Assembly (NCBI GenBank): GCA_963819115.1
Contig: CAWFUR010000012.1
Coordinates: 1-64,000, forward strand
Source: JACVRW01 sp963819115
GTDB taxonomy: Bacteria > Actinomycetota > Thermoleophilia > Solirubrobacterales > Thermoleophilaceae
Length of the DNA stretch: 64,000 nt
Reading direction: 5' to 3'
Within the stretch, counting starts at the first letter, position 1; each line of letters opens with the position of its first letter. Below, piece by piece: positions 30,514 to 38,545 of the stretch. The notes below the pieces were generated by a model, which was not told the DNA's origin, made no database searches, and saw only the letters and a list, made by a program, of their open reading frames with translations. A program made the position numbers and the translations under genes.

Positions 30514-31479
30514 CTAGCCGAGCTTCTCGATGAGAAGAGACGCATTGACGCTTGTCTGCGTTCCTCCGGCAAGGGTCTGGAGGGTGACTGCGGCAGCCGA
30601 TGAATGGTTCCTTACGGTGAGCACGTCGCCGGCCCCGAGGACGAGGATCGCCTGACCCGAGTTCTGCTGCGTGCCGGCCCCCGACCCATAGACCGTGCCG
30701 GGCGAGGCTGGCGCGCCGTTCACGAAGAGCCCGAACTGATTGGGCTCGACGCCCGATACCGCGAACGCGACCTTGTACGTGCCGGCCTTCACCAGGGTGG
30801 TGCCGGCGGTTCCCAACGCGTGCGTGAAGCCTGGAGTGATCACTCCATTGCTGCTGAATGGGATGTCGGCCTCCAGCGCCACCACTCCAGGAGCGGTGTT
30901 GTAGATGTAGGCGTAATCGGAGAGCCCATTCGTTCCGGCCGGGCCCTGCGGACCGTCTGCGCCCGCGGGGCCGTCGGGTCCTGCGGCGCCGTCAGGTCCG
31001 GGGGCTCCGGCTGCGCCCGCGGGGCCGTCGGGTCCTGGGGGACCGGCGGGGCCCGTGTCTCCGGTGTCTCCCTTGGGCCCCGGGGCTCCGACGAAGCCCT
31101 GGACGCCCTGCAAGCCTGTGGGACCCGTGGCCCCGGCCGCACCCGCGGCGCCGGTGGTCCCGGCTTCGCCCTGGAGGCCGGTCGAACCGGTCGAGCCGTT
31201 GTTGCCTCGTGCTCCGGTCTTTCCGGCGGCGCCGGTCCTCCCGGTGATGCCGCGAAGTCCAGGAGCACCCCGCGGCCCCCTGCGACCTCGTCGTTCGATG
31301 CACACCGGAGCTTTGTTCACGCATTGCGACGCGTGAGACCCGACCTTCCCCGTGAAGGCCACGGGTCCGCAAGGAGGAGGTGGGCGGCGGGGGCACGCCG
31401 CGGACGCCAGCCCGGTGGGTGCGAGTACGGCAACCCCGCACAGGGTGAGAAACAACAGGCTCCGTATTCGACCGAACAT
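30514..31479 (-). CDS. Secreted collagen-like protein with BclA-type C-terminal domain
   Basis: 321 residues. A signal peptide (RSLLFLTLCGVAVLAPTG, then LASA) is followed by a short Pro/Cys-rich part (CPRRPPPPCG, ASQCVNKAPVCIERR). Residues 65-184 are 40 uninterrupted Gly-X-Y triplets rich in GPD, GAA, GPA and GDT. Residues about 188-321 are a beta domain: YAYIYNTAPGVVALEADIPF, GSGAGTQQNSGQAILVLGAG, DVLTVRNHSSAAAVTLQTL, AGGTQTSVNASLLIEKLG. These strings match my memory of the C1q/TNF-like trimer domain of Bacillus BclA-type exosporium proteins very closely. It probably forms surface trimeric fibres. No cell-wall anchor is visible. The DNA carries short in-frame repeats encoding the triplets. 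Confidence 0.85.
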   Translation of the reverse strand: MFGRIRSLLFLTLCGVAVLAPTGLASAACPRRPPPPCGPVAFTGKVGSHASQCVNKAPVCIERRGRRGPRGAPGLRGITGRTGAAGKTGARGNNGSTGSTGLQGEAGTTGAAGAAGATGPTGLQGVQGFVGAPGPKGDTGDTGPAGPPGPDGPAGAAGAPGPDGAAGPDGPAGADGPQGPAGTNGLSDYAYIYNTAPGVVALEADIPFSSNGVITPGFTHALGTAGTTLVKAGTYKVAFAVSGVEPNQFGLFVNGAPASPGTVYGSGAGTQQNSGQAILVLGAGDVLTVRNHSSAAAVTLQTLAGGTQTSVNASLLIEKLG

Positions 31480-31820
31480 GTTTGACCCGCCTTTGAGATC
31501 CCGGCGCTGCGGAGCTCCTATAGCTGCTGGATTGGGGCGGAGGCAGATGTCGCGCCCAGCTCCGTGGCTGAGAGCGGCAGGTTACGACCGTCACCCTCCC
31601 TATCGGCGCGCCGGGAACGCAGCGATAGGGCCACTGACGATGGACCGCTACCTGGGAGAAACGGCGGGCGTACGCCGCGACCCTCGGCCTGCGGTCGCTG
31701 GAGGCGGCGTTTCGCGCGAAGAGCTGGAGAGGAAGATCCCAGCTGTATCCAATGCCGATGGAATGAGCAACGACCCCAGTTACGATCTTGAGTGGTCAAC
31801 AACCTCCCGAGGGAACCGAA
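31480..31820. other. 341-base intergenic region with an inverted repeat
   Basis: This separates the collagen-like gene (minus) from the PAS-GAF-LuxR gene (plus). It contains the perfect inverted repeat CCCTATCG (31598-31605) and CGATAGGG (31623-31630) with a 17-base spacer, a plausible dimer operator. The GC content dips near 31730-31790. No gene with coding character, RNA gene or clear -35/-10 pair was found in either direction. Confidence 0.4.
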
Positions 31821-32900
31821 GTGAACCCTGGCTCCGGATTGGACCGTCACAAGCTTCTCGAGCGCGCCGAGGAAGCGGCGCAGGCCGGCAGCTGGGAATG
31901 GGACGTAGAGACCGACGAGCTCCTCTGGTCCGACAACCTCTATCGGATCTTTGGCCTCGACCCGGGGGAGATCACTCCCACCGTCGACTACGTGGTGGAG
32001 CGGACCCACGTTGACGACCGTGAGCGCCTGGTTCGGGTGCTCGAGGATGCCCGCCTCGAGGGCCAGATCGCGCCACTGGACTACCGGATTCTTCGCAGCG
32101 ACGGCGAGCTGCGACACCTGAGGGTTCTTGCTCTTCAGCCGGTGAGCGAGCGAGCCGAAGGACGTGTCGCGAGGCTCGTCGGGTCGGTTCAGGATGTGAC
32201 GGATTGGCAGCGTGCGGAACGGCAGATAGCCGCCCATGTCGCGATGTCGGATTCGCTCGGCCATTGGGTCACATTCGAGCACGGAGCCGCCGACTTGCTT
32301 CGAAACCTCGCCCGGGCCCTGGACTGCGCGGCGGGGGTACTCTGGGTTCCGCGTGACGACACGCTCTATCCCCGAGTCCTCTGGCATTCCAGAACCGTTG
32401 ATGCCTCGGAGTTCGAGGCGGAGATCGGCGAACGCCGGGTAGGGCGCGGCGTCGGGCTTCCGGGGAAGGTCTGGGATACGAAGGAGCCGCGGGCTCCCTC
32501 GCTCACGGCCGACGGACATGTGACGAACACCGTCGACGGACTGGTGGCAATCCCGGCGCTTCGCGGTGAGGAGGTCCTGGCCGTGCTCGAGTTCTTCTCA
32601 CCGTCGCTGCGTACGTCCTTGGGCGACCGCCTCATTCGTTCGTTGGCCGGGATGGGTTACGAGCTGGGTGAGTTCCTCTCTCACCGCCGCGGAGAGCTCA
32701 CCCCGCACACGCTGACTCCCCGCGAGCTCCAGGTCCTGCAGCTGGCCTCACGCGGTCGGACGGCGGGCGAGATCGCAGAGGAGCTTTTCGTGAGTCCGTC
32801 GACAGTCGCGACTCACTTCAAGCACGTCTATGAGAAGTACGGGGTGTCCGATCGCGCGGCGGCGGTGGCCAAGGCTCTCCGTGAGGGCCTGATCGAGTAG
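31821..32900 (+). CDS. PAS-GAF sensor with LuxR-type DNA-binding domain
   Basis: About 359 residues from the GTG at 31821, which has GAGGGA upstream; a TTG at 31788 would add 11 residues. A PAS domain (about 15-120: AGSWEWDVETDELLWSDNLY, then IFGLDPGE) is followed by a GAF domain (about 165-300: ARALDCAAGVLWVPRDDTLY, ending VLAVLEFFSPSL) and a C-terminal LuxR helix-turn-helix (TPRELQVLQLASRGRTAGEI, then STVATHFKHVYEKYG). It is paralogous to the longer PAS-PAS-GAF-LuxR protein at 22117. It likely couples a small-molecule or redox cue to transcription. Confidence 0.85.
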   Translation: MNPGSGLDRHKLLERAEEAAQAGSWEWDVETDELLWSDNLYRIFGLDPGEITPTVDYVVERTHVDDRERLVRVLEDARLEGQIAPLDYRILRSDGELRHLRVLALQPVSERAEGRVARLVGSVQDVTDWQRAERQIAAHVAMSDSLGHWVTFEHGAADLLRNLARALDCAAGVLWVPRDDTLYPRVLWHSRTVDASEFEAEIGERRVGRGVGLPGKVWDTKEPRAPSLTADGHVTNTVDGLVAIPALRGEEVLAVLEFFSPSLRTSLGDRLIRSLAGMGYELGEFLSHRRGELTPHTLTPRELQVLQLASRGRTAGEIAEELFVSPSTVATHFKHVYEKYGVSDRAAAVAKALREGLIE

Positions 32901-33061
32901 CAGGCACGTCCTCTCCCAATTAATCGGTCCTTGAATTAGAGGATGTGCGATGCGCCGACGGCTGTCGATGACTCTGGTGACGGAAGTGCAACAGCCGGTG
33001 CCCGCATCGGGCCGACCGGCGCCATTGTCAGGAGTGGCAGAACAACCATGTACGAGGGCCA

Positions 33062-34747
33062 GTGAGACGCCAGTGGACCCGGACGAGGATCGTCCCCGCT
33101 CTCGTACTGCTGCTGGGGTTCGCCGCAATCGCGACGATCATTCAGCTTGAGCGCCGGGCCACCTCGGATCGCCATGCGCAGTTGCAACTCGCGACTCTGA
33201 GGACCGACCTCGCGCAGCTACAGAGTGCGCCCTTGCGGTCGAGTTCGGCGACGGGAGGCTCGCCGGCGCTCGCGCGGGGGTTGACCCGCGGTGGCAAGCG
33301 GCGGGTGACTCGGACGCTTGGGGAGCTTCGTCGGCACGCGCCGCTGGACAGTTTGAATCGCCTGGACGGAAGGCTGGAAGCCAACTTCGCGACGCTGGAT
33401 CAGATCATCGCCATCGGCACGTCGGATCTTGGTTTCAACGAGCAGGCGGCGCGGGCGGCGAGTCTGGTTGGCGTCGCGGCGAGCCAGGTGAAGCTCGCCG
33501 ACGCGGCTTTGAGCGCCGCCAGCCGCGACTACGACCACCGGGCCTCGGCGGCGGAGGATCGCGCCATGGCGGGTTCAGCGGGCGCGATTCTGCTGTTGCT
33601 CCTGGCCTTCGGGTTGCTCTATCGCCGTGCGGTCCGGGAGCATGCGGTGGCGGAGCGCCTCGCGCAGGAGAACGCGCACCTCGCCGCGGGCCACGCGGAG
33701 GAGGCGCGAACGGACGCGCTGACTGGGCTGCGAAACCGGCGCGCGCTGATCGGCGACCTGGAGGCTAAGTCGGACGCCGGCGAGGATCGTGGTGAGCGGG
33801 TGCTCGGGCTCTTCGACTTGGATGGCTTCAAGCAGTACAACGACACCTTTGGTCACCCCGCCGGGGACGCGCTTCTCGCTCGACTCGGCGACCGGCTCAG
33901 GACCGCGATGACCGGAGTCGGCACCGCGTATCGGATGGGCGGTGACGAGTTCTGCATCCTGATGGATGCCGGGCCTCTCGACTCGCTGCTCGTGCGCGCT
34001 GCCGCCGTCGCCCTCAGCGAGTCAGGCGACGCGTTCGCGGTCGGCTGCTCCCAGGGCGCCGTGCAGCTGCCCGGAGAGGCCTCGTCCCCGGAGGGAGCAT
34101 TGCGACTGGCCGACCAGCGCATGTACGAAGACAAGGCGTCGGGCCGCTCATCGGCGAGCCGCCAGAGCAGCGACGTGCTCCTCAAGGTGCTCAGCGAGCG
34201 CAACACCGAGCTGCGCGAGCACCTCGGGGGTGTTGCCCGACTCGCCGAGCAGACGGCTGAGCAGTTCGGCCTCCTCGAGCCCGAGGTGAAGCGGGTCGGT
34301 CTTGCGGCAGAGTTGCATGACATCGGCAAGGCGGCCATCCCCGACGAGATTCTCAACAAGCCCGGGCCGCTCGACGATCGCGAGTGGGAGTTCATGCACC
34401 GCCACACGCTCATCGGCGAGCGCATTCTCCTGGCGGCACCGTCGCTCGCCCCGGCGGCCGCACTGGTGCGCTCCAGCCACGAGCGTTTCGATGGAGCCGG
34501 GTACCCCGATCACCTGACCAGTGACGCAATCCCGCTCGGATCGAGCATCATCGCCGTCTGCGACGCATACGACGCGATGGTCTCCGAGCGCCCCTACCGC
34601 CTGCCGATGACTCCCGAAGACGCACTCGTCGAACTCGCCAGCTGTGCCGGCACGCAGTTCGACCCCGACGTCGTGACGGCGTTCTCCCGGGTCATCGGCG
34701 ACGGCGATCGCATGGTTAACGCCGAACGCCACATGAGAGTTGCCTGA
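33062..34747 (+). CDS. Membrane-bound GGDEF and HD-GYP protein (cyclic-di-GMP turnover)
   Basis: 561 residues. One span at about 11-28 and another at about 170-190 enclose a periplasmic-side helical sensor. The GGDEF domain (about 215-370) has DALTGLRNRRAL, FDLDGFKQYNDTFGHPAGDA and an intact RMGGDEFCIL; the RxxD product-inhibition site five residues upstream is not present. The HD-GYP domain (about 385-545) has LHDIGKAAIPDEIL, MHRHTLIGERI and SHERFDGAGYP, with metal-ligand His/Asp conserved. The protein could both make and break cyclic-di-GMP, or one half could be regulatory. It begins about 160 bases after the LuxR-type gene. Confidence 0.87.
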   Translation: MRRQWTRTRIVPALVLLLGFAAIATIIQLERRATSDRHAQLQLATLRTDLAQLQSAPLRSSSATGGSPALARGLTRGGKRRVTRTLGELRRHAPLDSLNRLDGRLEANFATLDQIIAIGTSDLGFNEQAARAASLVGVAASQVKLADAALSAASRDYDHRASAAEDRAMAGSAGAILLLLLAFGLLYRRAVREHAVAERLAQENAHLAAGHAEEARTDALTGLRNRRALIGDLEAKSDAGEDRGERVLGLFDLDGFKQYNDTFGHPAGDALLARLGDRLRTAMTGVGTAYRMGGDEFCILMDAGPLDSLLVRAAAVALSESGDAFAVGCSQGAVQLPGEASSPEGALRLADQRMYEDKASGRSSASRQSSDVLLKVLSERNTELREHLGGVARLAEQTAEQFGLLEPEVKRVGLAAELHDIGKAAIPDEILNKPGPLDDREWEFMHRHTLIGERILLAAPSLAPAAALVRSSHERFDGAGYPDHLTSDAIPLGSSIIAVCDAYDAMVSERPYRLPMTPEDALVELASCAGTQFDPDVVTAFSRVIGDGDRMVNAERHMRVA

Positions 34748-34997
34748 GTAGGTTCGTTATGATGGAAAATCTGCACGTGCAGCATTTCCGTCACTCGAGC
34801 CCCGCCGTGACAGAAATCGCCAGTTCAGGGGGCTGATCTCCCCCCCGGGGGGGCCTAATTAACCCCGTGCTTGTTCCCTAAGGCGACCGAGTGACGTAAA
34901 AGACGCGTCGTTTGCTGTATTCGGCCACTACGGAGCATGTCGATATCAAGGGTGTGATCGATAATGGCACGCGAGGAACCGACCGCGAGGCCCAACG
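34748..34997. other. 250-base intergenic region with a C7G7 tract
   Basis: Seven C (34840-34846) followed directly by seven G (34847-34853) form a self-complementary homopolymer block, then CCTAATTAACCCC. The rest is AT-richer than the genes on either side (for example near 34880-34960) and may carry the promoter of the histidine kinase gene. No small gene or RNA was recognised. Confidence 0.4.
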
Positions 34998-36680
34998 TTG
35001 ACCGATCCGCGCCCCCTCCGCGACGAGCTCTTGAAGAAGCTGGCGGAGATCGAGGCGCGTAACGCGGAACACCTGGTTGTGATCGAGGATCTGCGGTGCG
35101 CGGAGCGCACTACTCATAAGGATCATGAGGAGGCACTGAAGACCGCGGGCCTTAGGTCGGAGTTCGTGGCGACCATGAGCCATGAGATCCGCACTCCGCT
35201 CAGTGGTGTGATCGGGATGACCGGCCTACTGCTCGAGACCGAGCTGAGCGAGGAGCAACGCGAGTACGCCGAGGGCGTGCGGGCCTCCGGGGACGTGCTC
35301 CTGGCCGTGACCGACGAGATCCTCGACTTCGCGAAGATCGAGGCCGGCAAGCTCGAGCTGGAGATGGGGCCGTTCGTTCTCCCCGCGGTGGTCGAGGAGG
35401 TCTGCGCGATCATGGCCTCGCCGGCCCACGCCAGGGGAGTCGAGCTGCTGTGGTGGATCGACGAGGAGCTGCCGCCCACGGTTTGCGGTGACGGCGCCCG
35501 CATGCGGCAGGTGCTCACCAACCTGGTGTCCAACGCGGTGAAGTTCACGGCGGCCGGTGAGGTCTGTGTACGGGTGACGGACCCCGAGGGAGGAGGCCAG
35601 ACGATCCGCTTCGAGGTCACCGACACCGGCATCGGTCTCGCCCCCGCCTCCATAGACCGGATCTTCGACGCGTTTGCCCAGGCGGACGGCTCCACCACGC
35701 GCGAGTACGGCGGAACCGGTCTGGGCCTGGCGATCTCCAAGCAGCTTGTGAATCTGATGGGCGGTGAGATCGGCGTCGAGAGCGCCGAGGGAGCGGGCAG
35801 CACCTTCTGGTTCACACTGCCCCTGCCGGCGGTCACGGATAGCCGGTCACCCGAGCCCGTGCGCCCTGGTCTCGCCGGGATCCGGGTGCTCGTGATCGAC
35901 GACAACGCCACGAGCGGCGAGCTTCTGGCTCGCCGACTCGTGCGCTGGGAAATGCGATGCGACACGGCAATCGACGGCCGCACCGCGCTCGACATGCTCG
36001 ACGCGGCCAACCCATACGGGCTGGTACTGCTCGACGACAGCATGCCGAGCATGACCGCTCGCGAGCTGGCCGAGGCAATCAGATCGAGATCGCAGGAACG
36101 TCCGGTGCCCATCGTCATGCTCACCTCGTCGAAGGGCGGGCGAAGTGTCGGGAGAGACATCGAGGCGGACGGCTTCGTAACAAAGCCGGTGCAGCCGAGG
36201 CGCCTCCACGCCGAGATGGCGCGCGTTCTGGGTTTCGCTCCGCTGCAGGAAAGACCTGAGGACGAGACGCCGGCCGAGTCATCCAGCGCCGGCCCTGAGC
36301 AGGCCGGGGACCTGGTGCTCCTTGCCGAGGACAACGAGATCAACCGGATCGTGGCCGTCCGCATGCTGGAGAAGCACGGCTTCCGGGTGGACGTGGCGGT
36401 GAACGGCCGGGTGGCGCTCGAGATGTGCCGCCGTCGCACCTACAAGGCGGTCTTCATGGACTGCCACATGCCCGAGCTCGACGGGTACGAGACCGCCCTC
36501 GAACTCCGCCGCCGCGAACGTCCCGGCCGCCACATTCCCATCATCGCGATGACCGCCAACACGATGAAGGGCGACCGGGAGCTGTGTCTCGCGGCGGGGA
36601 TGGACGACCACGTGGGGAAGCCTGTCGATGCCGACGCGCTTCTCGACGTCATCGCCCGGTCACTCGCCGTCACCACCTGA
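34998..36680 (+). CDS. Soluble hybrid histidine kinase with two receiver domains
   Basis: 560 residues from the TTG at 34998; no ATG or GTG exists between it and the upstream in-frame stop. A coiled-coil start (about 8-50) leads to the HisKA domain with SHEIRTPLSG (His62). The HATPase domain has LTNLVSNAVKFT, DTGIGL and GGTGLGLAI. Receiver one has LVIDDN and LLDDSMP with the phosphoacceptor Asp. Receiver two has LAEDNEINR, FMDCHMPELDG (Asp) and the KPVD lysine. No membrane span or sensor domain is seen, so a partner probably feeds in the signal. No HPt domain follows in the protein. Confidence 0.87.
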   Translation: MTDPRPLRDELLKKLAEIEARNAEHLVVIEDLRCAERTTHKDHEEALKTAGLRSEFVATMSHEIRTPLSGVIGMTGLLLETELSEEQREYAEGVRASGDVLLAVTDEILDFAKIEAGKLELEMGPFVLPAVVEEVCAIMASPAHARGVELLWWIDEELPPTVCGDGARMRQVLTNLVSNAVKFTAAGEVCVRVTDPEGGGQTIRFEVTDTGIGLAPASIDRIFDAFAQADGSTTREYGGTGLGLAISKQLVNLMGGEIGVESAEGAGSTFWFTLPLPAVTDSRSPEPVRPGLAGIRVLVIDDNATSGELLARRLVRWEMRCDTAIDGRTALDMLDAANPYGLVLLDDSMPSMTARELAEAIRSRSQERPVPIVMLTSSKGGRSVGRDIEADGFVTKPVQPRRLHAEMARVLGFAPLQERPEDETPAESSSAGPEQAGDLVLLAEDNEINRIVAVRMLEKHGFRVDVAVNGRVALEMCRRRTYKAVFMDCHMPELDGYETALELRRRERPGRHIPIIAMTANTMKGDRELCLAAGMDDHVGKPVDADALLDVIARSLAVTT

Positions 36681-36701
36681 CGCCGATGGCATGATGCGCG
36701 G

Positions 36702-37093
36702 GTGTCACGGGTCGAGTTGGTCCGCCGGGCGAACGACTACTTCAACCGGCAGGACGCGGACGCCATCCTGGAGCTGATTCACCCGAGCGCGGAGATCGAC
36801 TGGACGCGAAGCCTTGGACCCATTCGAGGCATCTACCGAGGCCACGAAGAGATCCCGGGCTTCCTCGAGGACGGCTGGTCGTCTTCGAGGACTTCACGGT
36901 CGAGCCCGAGGAGTACCGCGAGGTCGGCGATGCGGTGGTGCTTCCTCACACCGTGCGCGCGCGAGGGCGCGGAGACGTGTCCGTCTCGGCCGGCGCGATC
37001 CTCGTCTACCACTTCCGCGATCACCTGATCGAGCGGATGTGGCTGTTCCAGGACGTGCACAGCGCGATGGCCCACGCGACCTCCGCCGGCTGA
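36702..37093 (+). pseudogene. Frameshifted SnoaL-like (NTF2-fold) protein
   Basis: From the GTG at 36702 the frame gives a good SnoaL start (VELVRRANDYFNRQDADAIL, then IHPSAEIDWTRSLGPIRGIY and GHEEIPGFLEDGW). After about 36875 the sensible continuation is in another frame: VVFEDFTVEPEEYREVGDAV, then RGRGDVSVSAGAILVYHFRD and LIERMWLFQDVHSAM, with the stop at 37091-37093. One base is missing or extra near 36870-36882. Intact homologues are about 130 residues, which equals the sum of both parts. It is either a recent pseudogene or a sequence error. Confidence 0.6.
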
Positions 37094-37114
37094 CCTGCCG
37101 CGCGCCCACCCTGT

Positions 37115-38164
37115 TCAGGGCAGGTGGGGCAGGACCTGCTCGCCGAGCAGCCGCACCTGCTCGACGAGATCCGGGAGTCCCGGCACCTCGGCGTTCGCCC
37201 ACGCCCTGAGGGTGAACGGGTCGCTGAAGGAAATGAGCGCGTGGTTCAGTCCGTGGGGCGCGTATTCGCGGGTGATCCACTCGACCCAGTCCTCGGGGCT
37301 TCCCGAGACCATGATCTGGTCGGCCACGGCGTCCGGCGTGAGTTCGAGCGCGCGGTTGATGTCGCCCGCGGAGAACGCCTCGTTCACCGGGGCCACCTCC
37401 GCGGGGTCGATGCCGTGCCGCTCGAGGAGGGCCGGTGGCATCGCGGGGATGTAGAACGAGGCCAGGATTCGGCCGGCGCGCCTCGCCACCTCCCGGTCGG
37501 GAGCGATCGCACCGAGCAGCGAGTCACCGATGTCGAGGTCATCTGCATCCCGCCCGGCACGGTCGGCGCCGGACCTGAGGTGGTGAACGGCGTAGCGCAG
37601 CGCCTCGGCCGAATAAGCGCAGGCGGTGTGGAGACCGTCGGCGATCTCGCCCGCGAGCTCCATCGACCTCGGCCCGCCCATGGCGCCGAGCATCACCGGG
37701 ACGTGCTCGCGTACCGGTCTCGCGGCCGTCGTCACGCCCGCGTACCGAAAGAACTCTCCCCGGAAGTCGATCGAGCCCTCGTCGAGCAATGTGCGAATCA
37801 CGCCATGGGCCTCGCGCAGCCGCGCGATGGGGCGGGTCCCGTGCCACTCGATCCCGTACTGCTCGAGCGTCGCGAGGTTCCCGATGCCGAGAACCACCTC
37901 GGCGCGGCCGCTGCTCAGCTCGTCGAGCGTGGCGGCAACCTGAGCGATAGAGGCCGGGTCCCGCAGGTACACGGGAGCGACACATGGCCCGAGCCGGATT
38001 CTCCCGGTGCGGCCCGCGGCGGCGGTGAGCAGCGCCCAGGCGTCCTTGTGGTAGATCTCGTCGGCGCTGTAGCAGGCGTGGTAGCCCAGCGCGTCCGCAG
38101 CCTCGGCCGCCGCGAGAAGCTCTTCGGCCGGCTGCTCAGGAATGAGCTGAAGGCTCACCCGCAT
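37115..38164 (-). CDS. Luciferase-like (LLM) oxidoreductase, probably F420-dependent
   Basis: 349 residues from the ATG at 38164. The TIM-barrel pattern of LLM flavin/F420 enzymes is clear: a start with MRVSLQLIPEQPAEELLAAA, ALGYHACYSADEIYHKDAWA, RIRLGPCVAPVYLRDPASIA, LDELSSGRAEVVLGIGN, HVPVMLGAMGGPRSMELAGE (the usual substrate-side Gly-rich loop). Actinobacterial members commonly use coenzyme F420 rather than FMN, but this is inference. A TAGGCT box lies eight bases before the start, without a Shine-Dalgarno site. The substrate is unknown and no partner reductase lies nearby. Confidence 0.8.
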   Translation of the reverse strand: MRVSLQLIPEQPAEELLAAAEAADALGYHACYSADEIYHKDAWALLTAAAGRTGRIRLGPCVAPVYLRDPASIAQVAATLDELSSGRAEVVLGIGNLATLEQYGIEWHGTRPIARLREAHGVIRTLLDEGSIDFRGEFFRYAGVTTAARPVREHVPVMLGAMGGPRSMELAGEIADGLHTACAYSAEALRYAVHHLRSGADRAGRDADDLDIGDSLLGAIAPDREVARRAGRILASFYIPAMPPALLERHGIDPAEVAPVNEAFSAGDINRALELTPDAVADQIMVSGSPEDWVEWITREYAPHGLNHALISFSDPFTLRAWANAEVPGLPDLVEQVRLLGEQVLPHLP

Positions 38165-38172
38165 CGGAGGCC

Positions 38173-38178
38173 AGCCTA
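38173..38178 (-). promoter_or_regulatory. -10 box of a leaderless transcript
   Basis: On the minus strand TAGGCT is followed by eight bases and the ATG at 38164. Those eight bases (GGCCTCCG) contain no ribosome binding site. Confidence 0.4.
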
Positions 38179-38228
38179 GCTTCCTGTCCTGTGGTTGCCC
38201 TGCAACCAAAAGTCAGGAAGGCACCGGC

Positions 38229-38255
38229 AGAGGGGGAGAGGGATTCGAATCCTCT
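38229..38255 (-). tRNA. Fragment of a tRNA 3' end (T-arm and part of acceptor)
   Basis: On the minus strand AGAGGATTCGAATCCCTCT, then CCCCCTCT, has the T-stem, TTCGAAT T-loop and acceptor-like tail of a class II tRNA. It is close to the 3' end of the intact tRNA-Ser about 190 bases upstream, with one extra base between T-stem and acceptor. No D-arm, anticodon arm or 5' acceptor strand can be found, so it is not a functional tRNA. It may be a leftover of partial duplication or of an integration event at a tRNA gene. Confidence 0.5.
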
Positions 38256-38356
38256 AGGCAGGCTCTTCGGTACTCGCTTGCGTCGCCTCCAGCCACGTCG
38301 ACGCCAGAGCGTCAGACCGGAACCGTTCCGACCCTGGTCTCCTGTCTGGTCGTCAT
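38254..38356 (-). pseudogene. Possible very short gene with one-base shift
   Basis: The ATG at 38356 has GAGGAG five bases upstream. Its frame gives MTTRQETRVGTVPV and stops. The +1 frame from the same stretch gives FRSDALASTWLEATQA, then STEEPA and a TAG at 38254. Removing one G near 38325 would join them into a 33-residue protein. The good ribosome site and the protein-like second frame support it; the short length argues against. No family recognised. Confidence 0.3.
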
Positions 38357-38438
38357 GGCTCTCCTCAATGGGCCCTTTGCGCTCGACGGACACTGGTGCC
38401 GGAACCCGGGGTCGGCTGCTCCGGATTCGGCTCTCGGA

Positions 38439-38528
38439 CGGAGGGGGAGGGATTCGAACCCTCGAGACGCCTTGACGACGCCTAACGGTTTTCAAGACCG
38501 CCGCATTCAACCGCTCTGCCACCCCTCC
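38439..38528 (-). tRNA. tRNA-Ser (anticodon TGA)
   Basis: 90 bases. The acceptor GGAGGGG pairs with CCCCTCC and the discriminator base is G. The anticodon loop CTTGAAA contains TGA, reading UCN serine codons. A long variable arm typical of class II tRNAs follows, then T-stem GAGGG/CCCTC with loop TTCGAAT. The 3' CCA is not encoded. It lies 17 bases after the carbonic anhydrase gene, on the same strand as serS. Confidence 0.95.
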
Positions 38529-38545
38529 AGAGCGGGGATTGTGCC

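Noticed and set aside
30950..31270. Short DNA repeats as a possible CRISPR array
   Set aside because: The repeats are irregular, in frame and encode Gly-X-Y triplets of the collagen-like protein. There are no uniform spacers and no cas genes.
36020..36080. First receiver of the hybrid kinase as degenerate
   Set aside because: LLDDSMP keeps the phosphoacceptor Asp in the normal position relative to the MP pair, so the receiver is probably functional.
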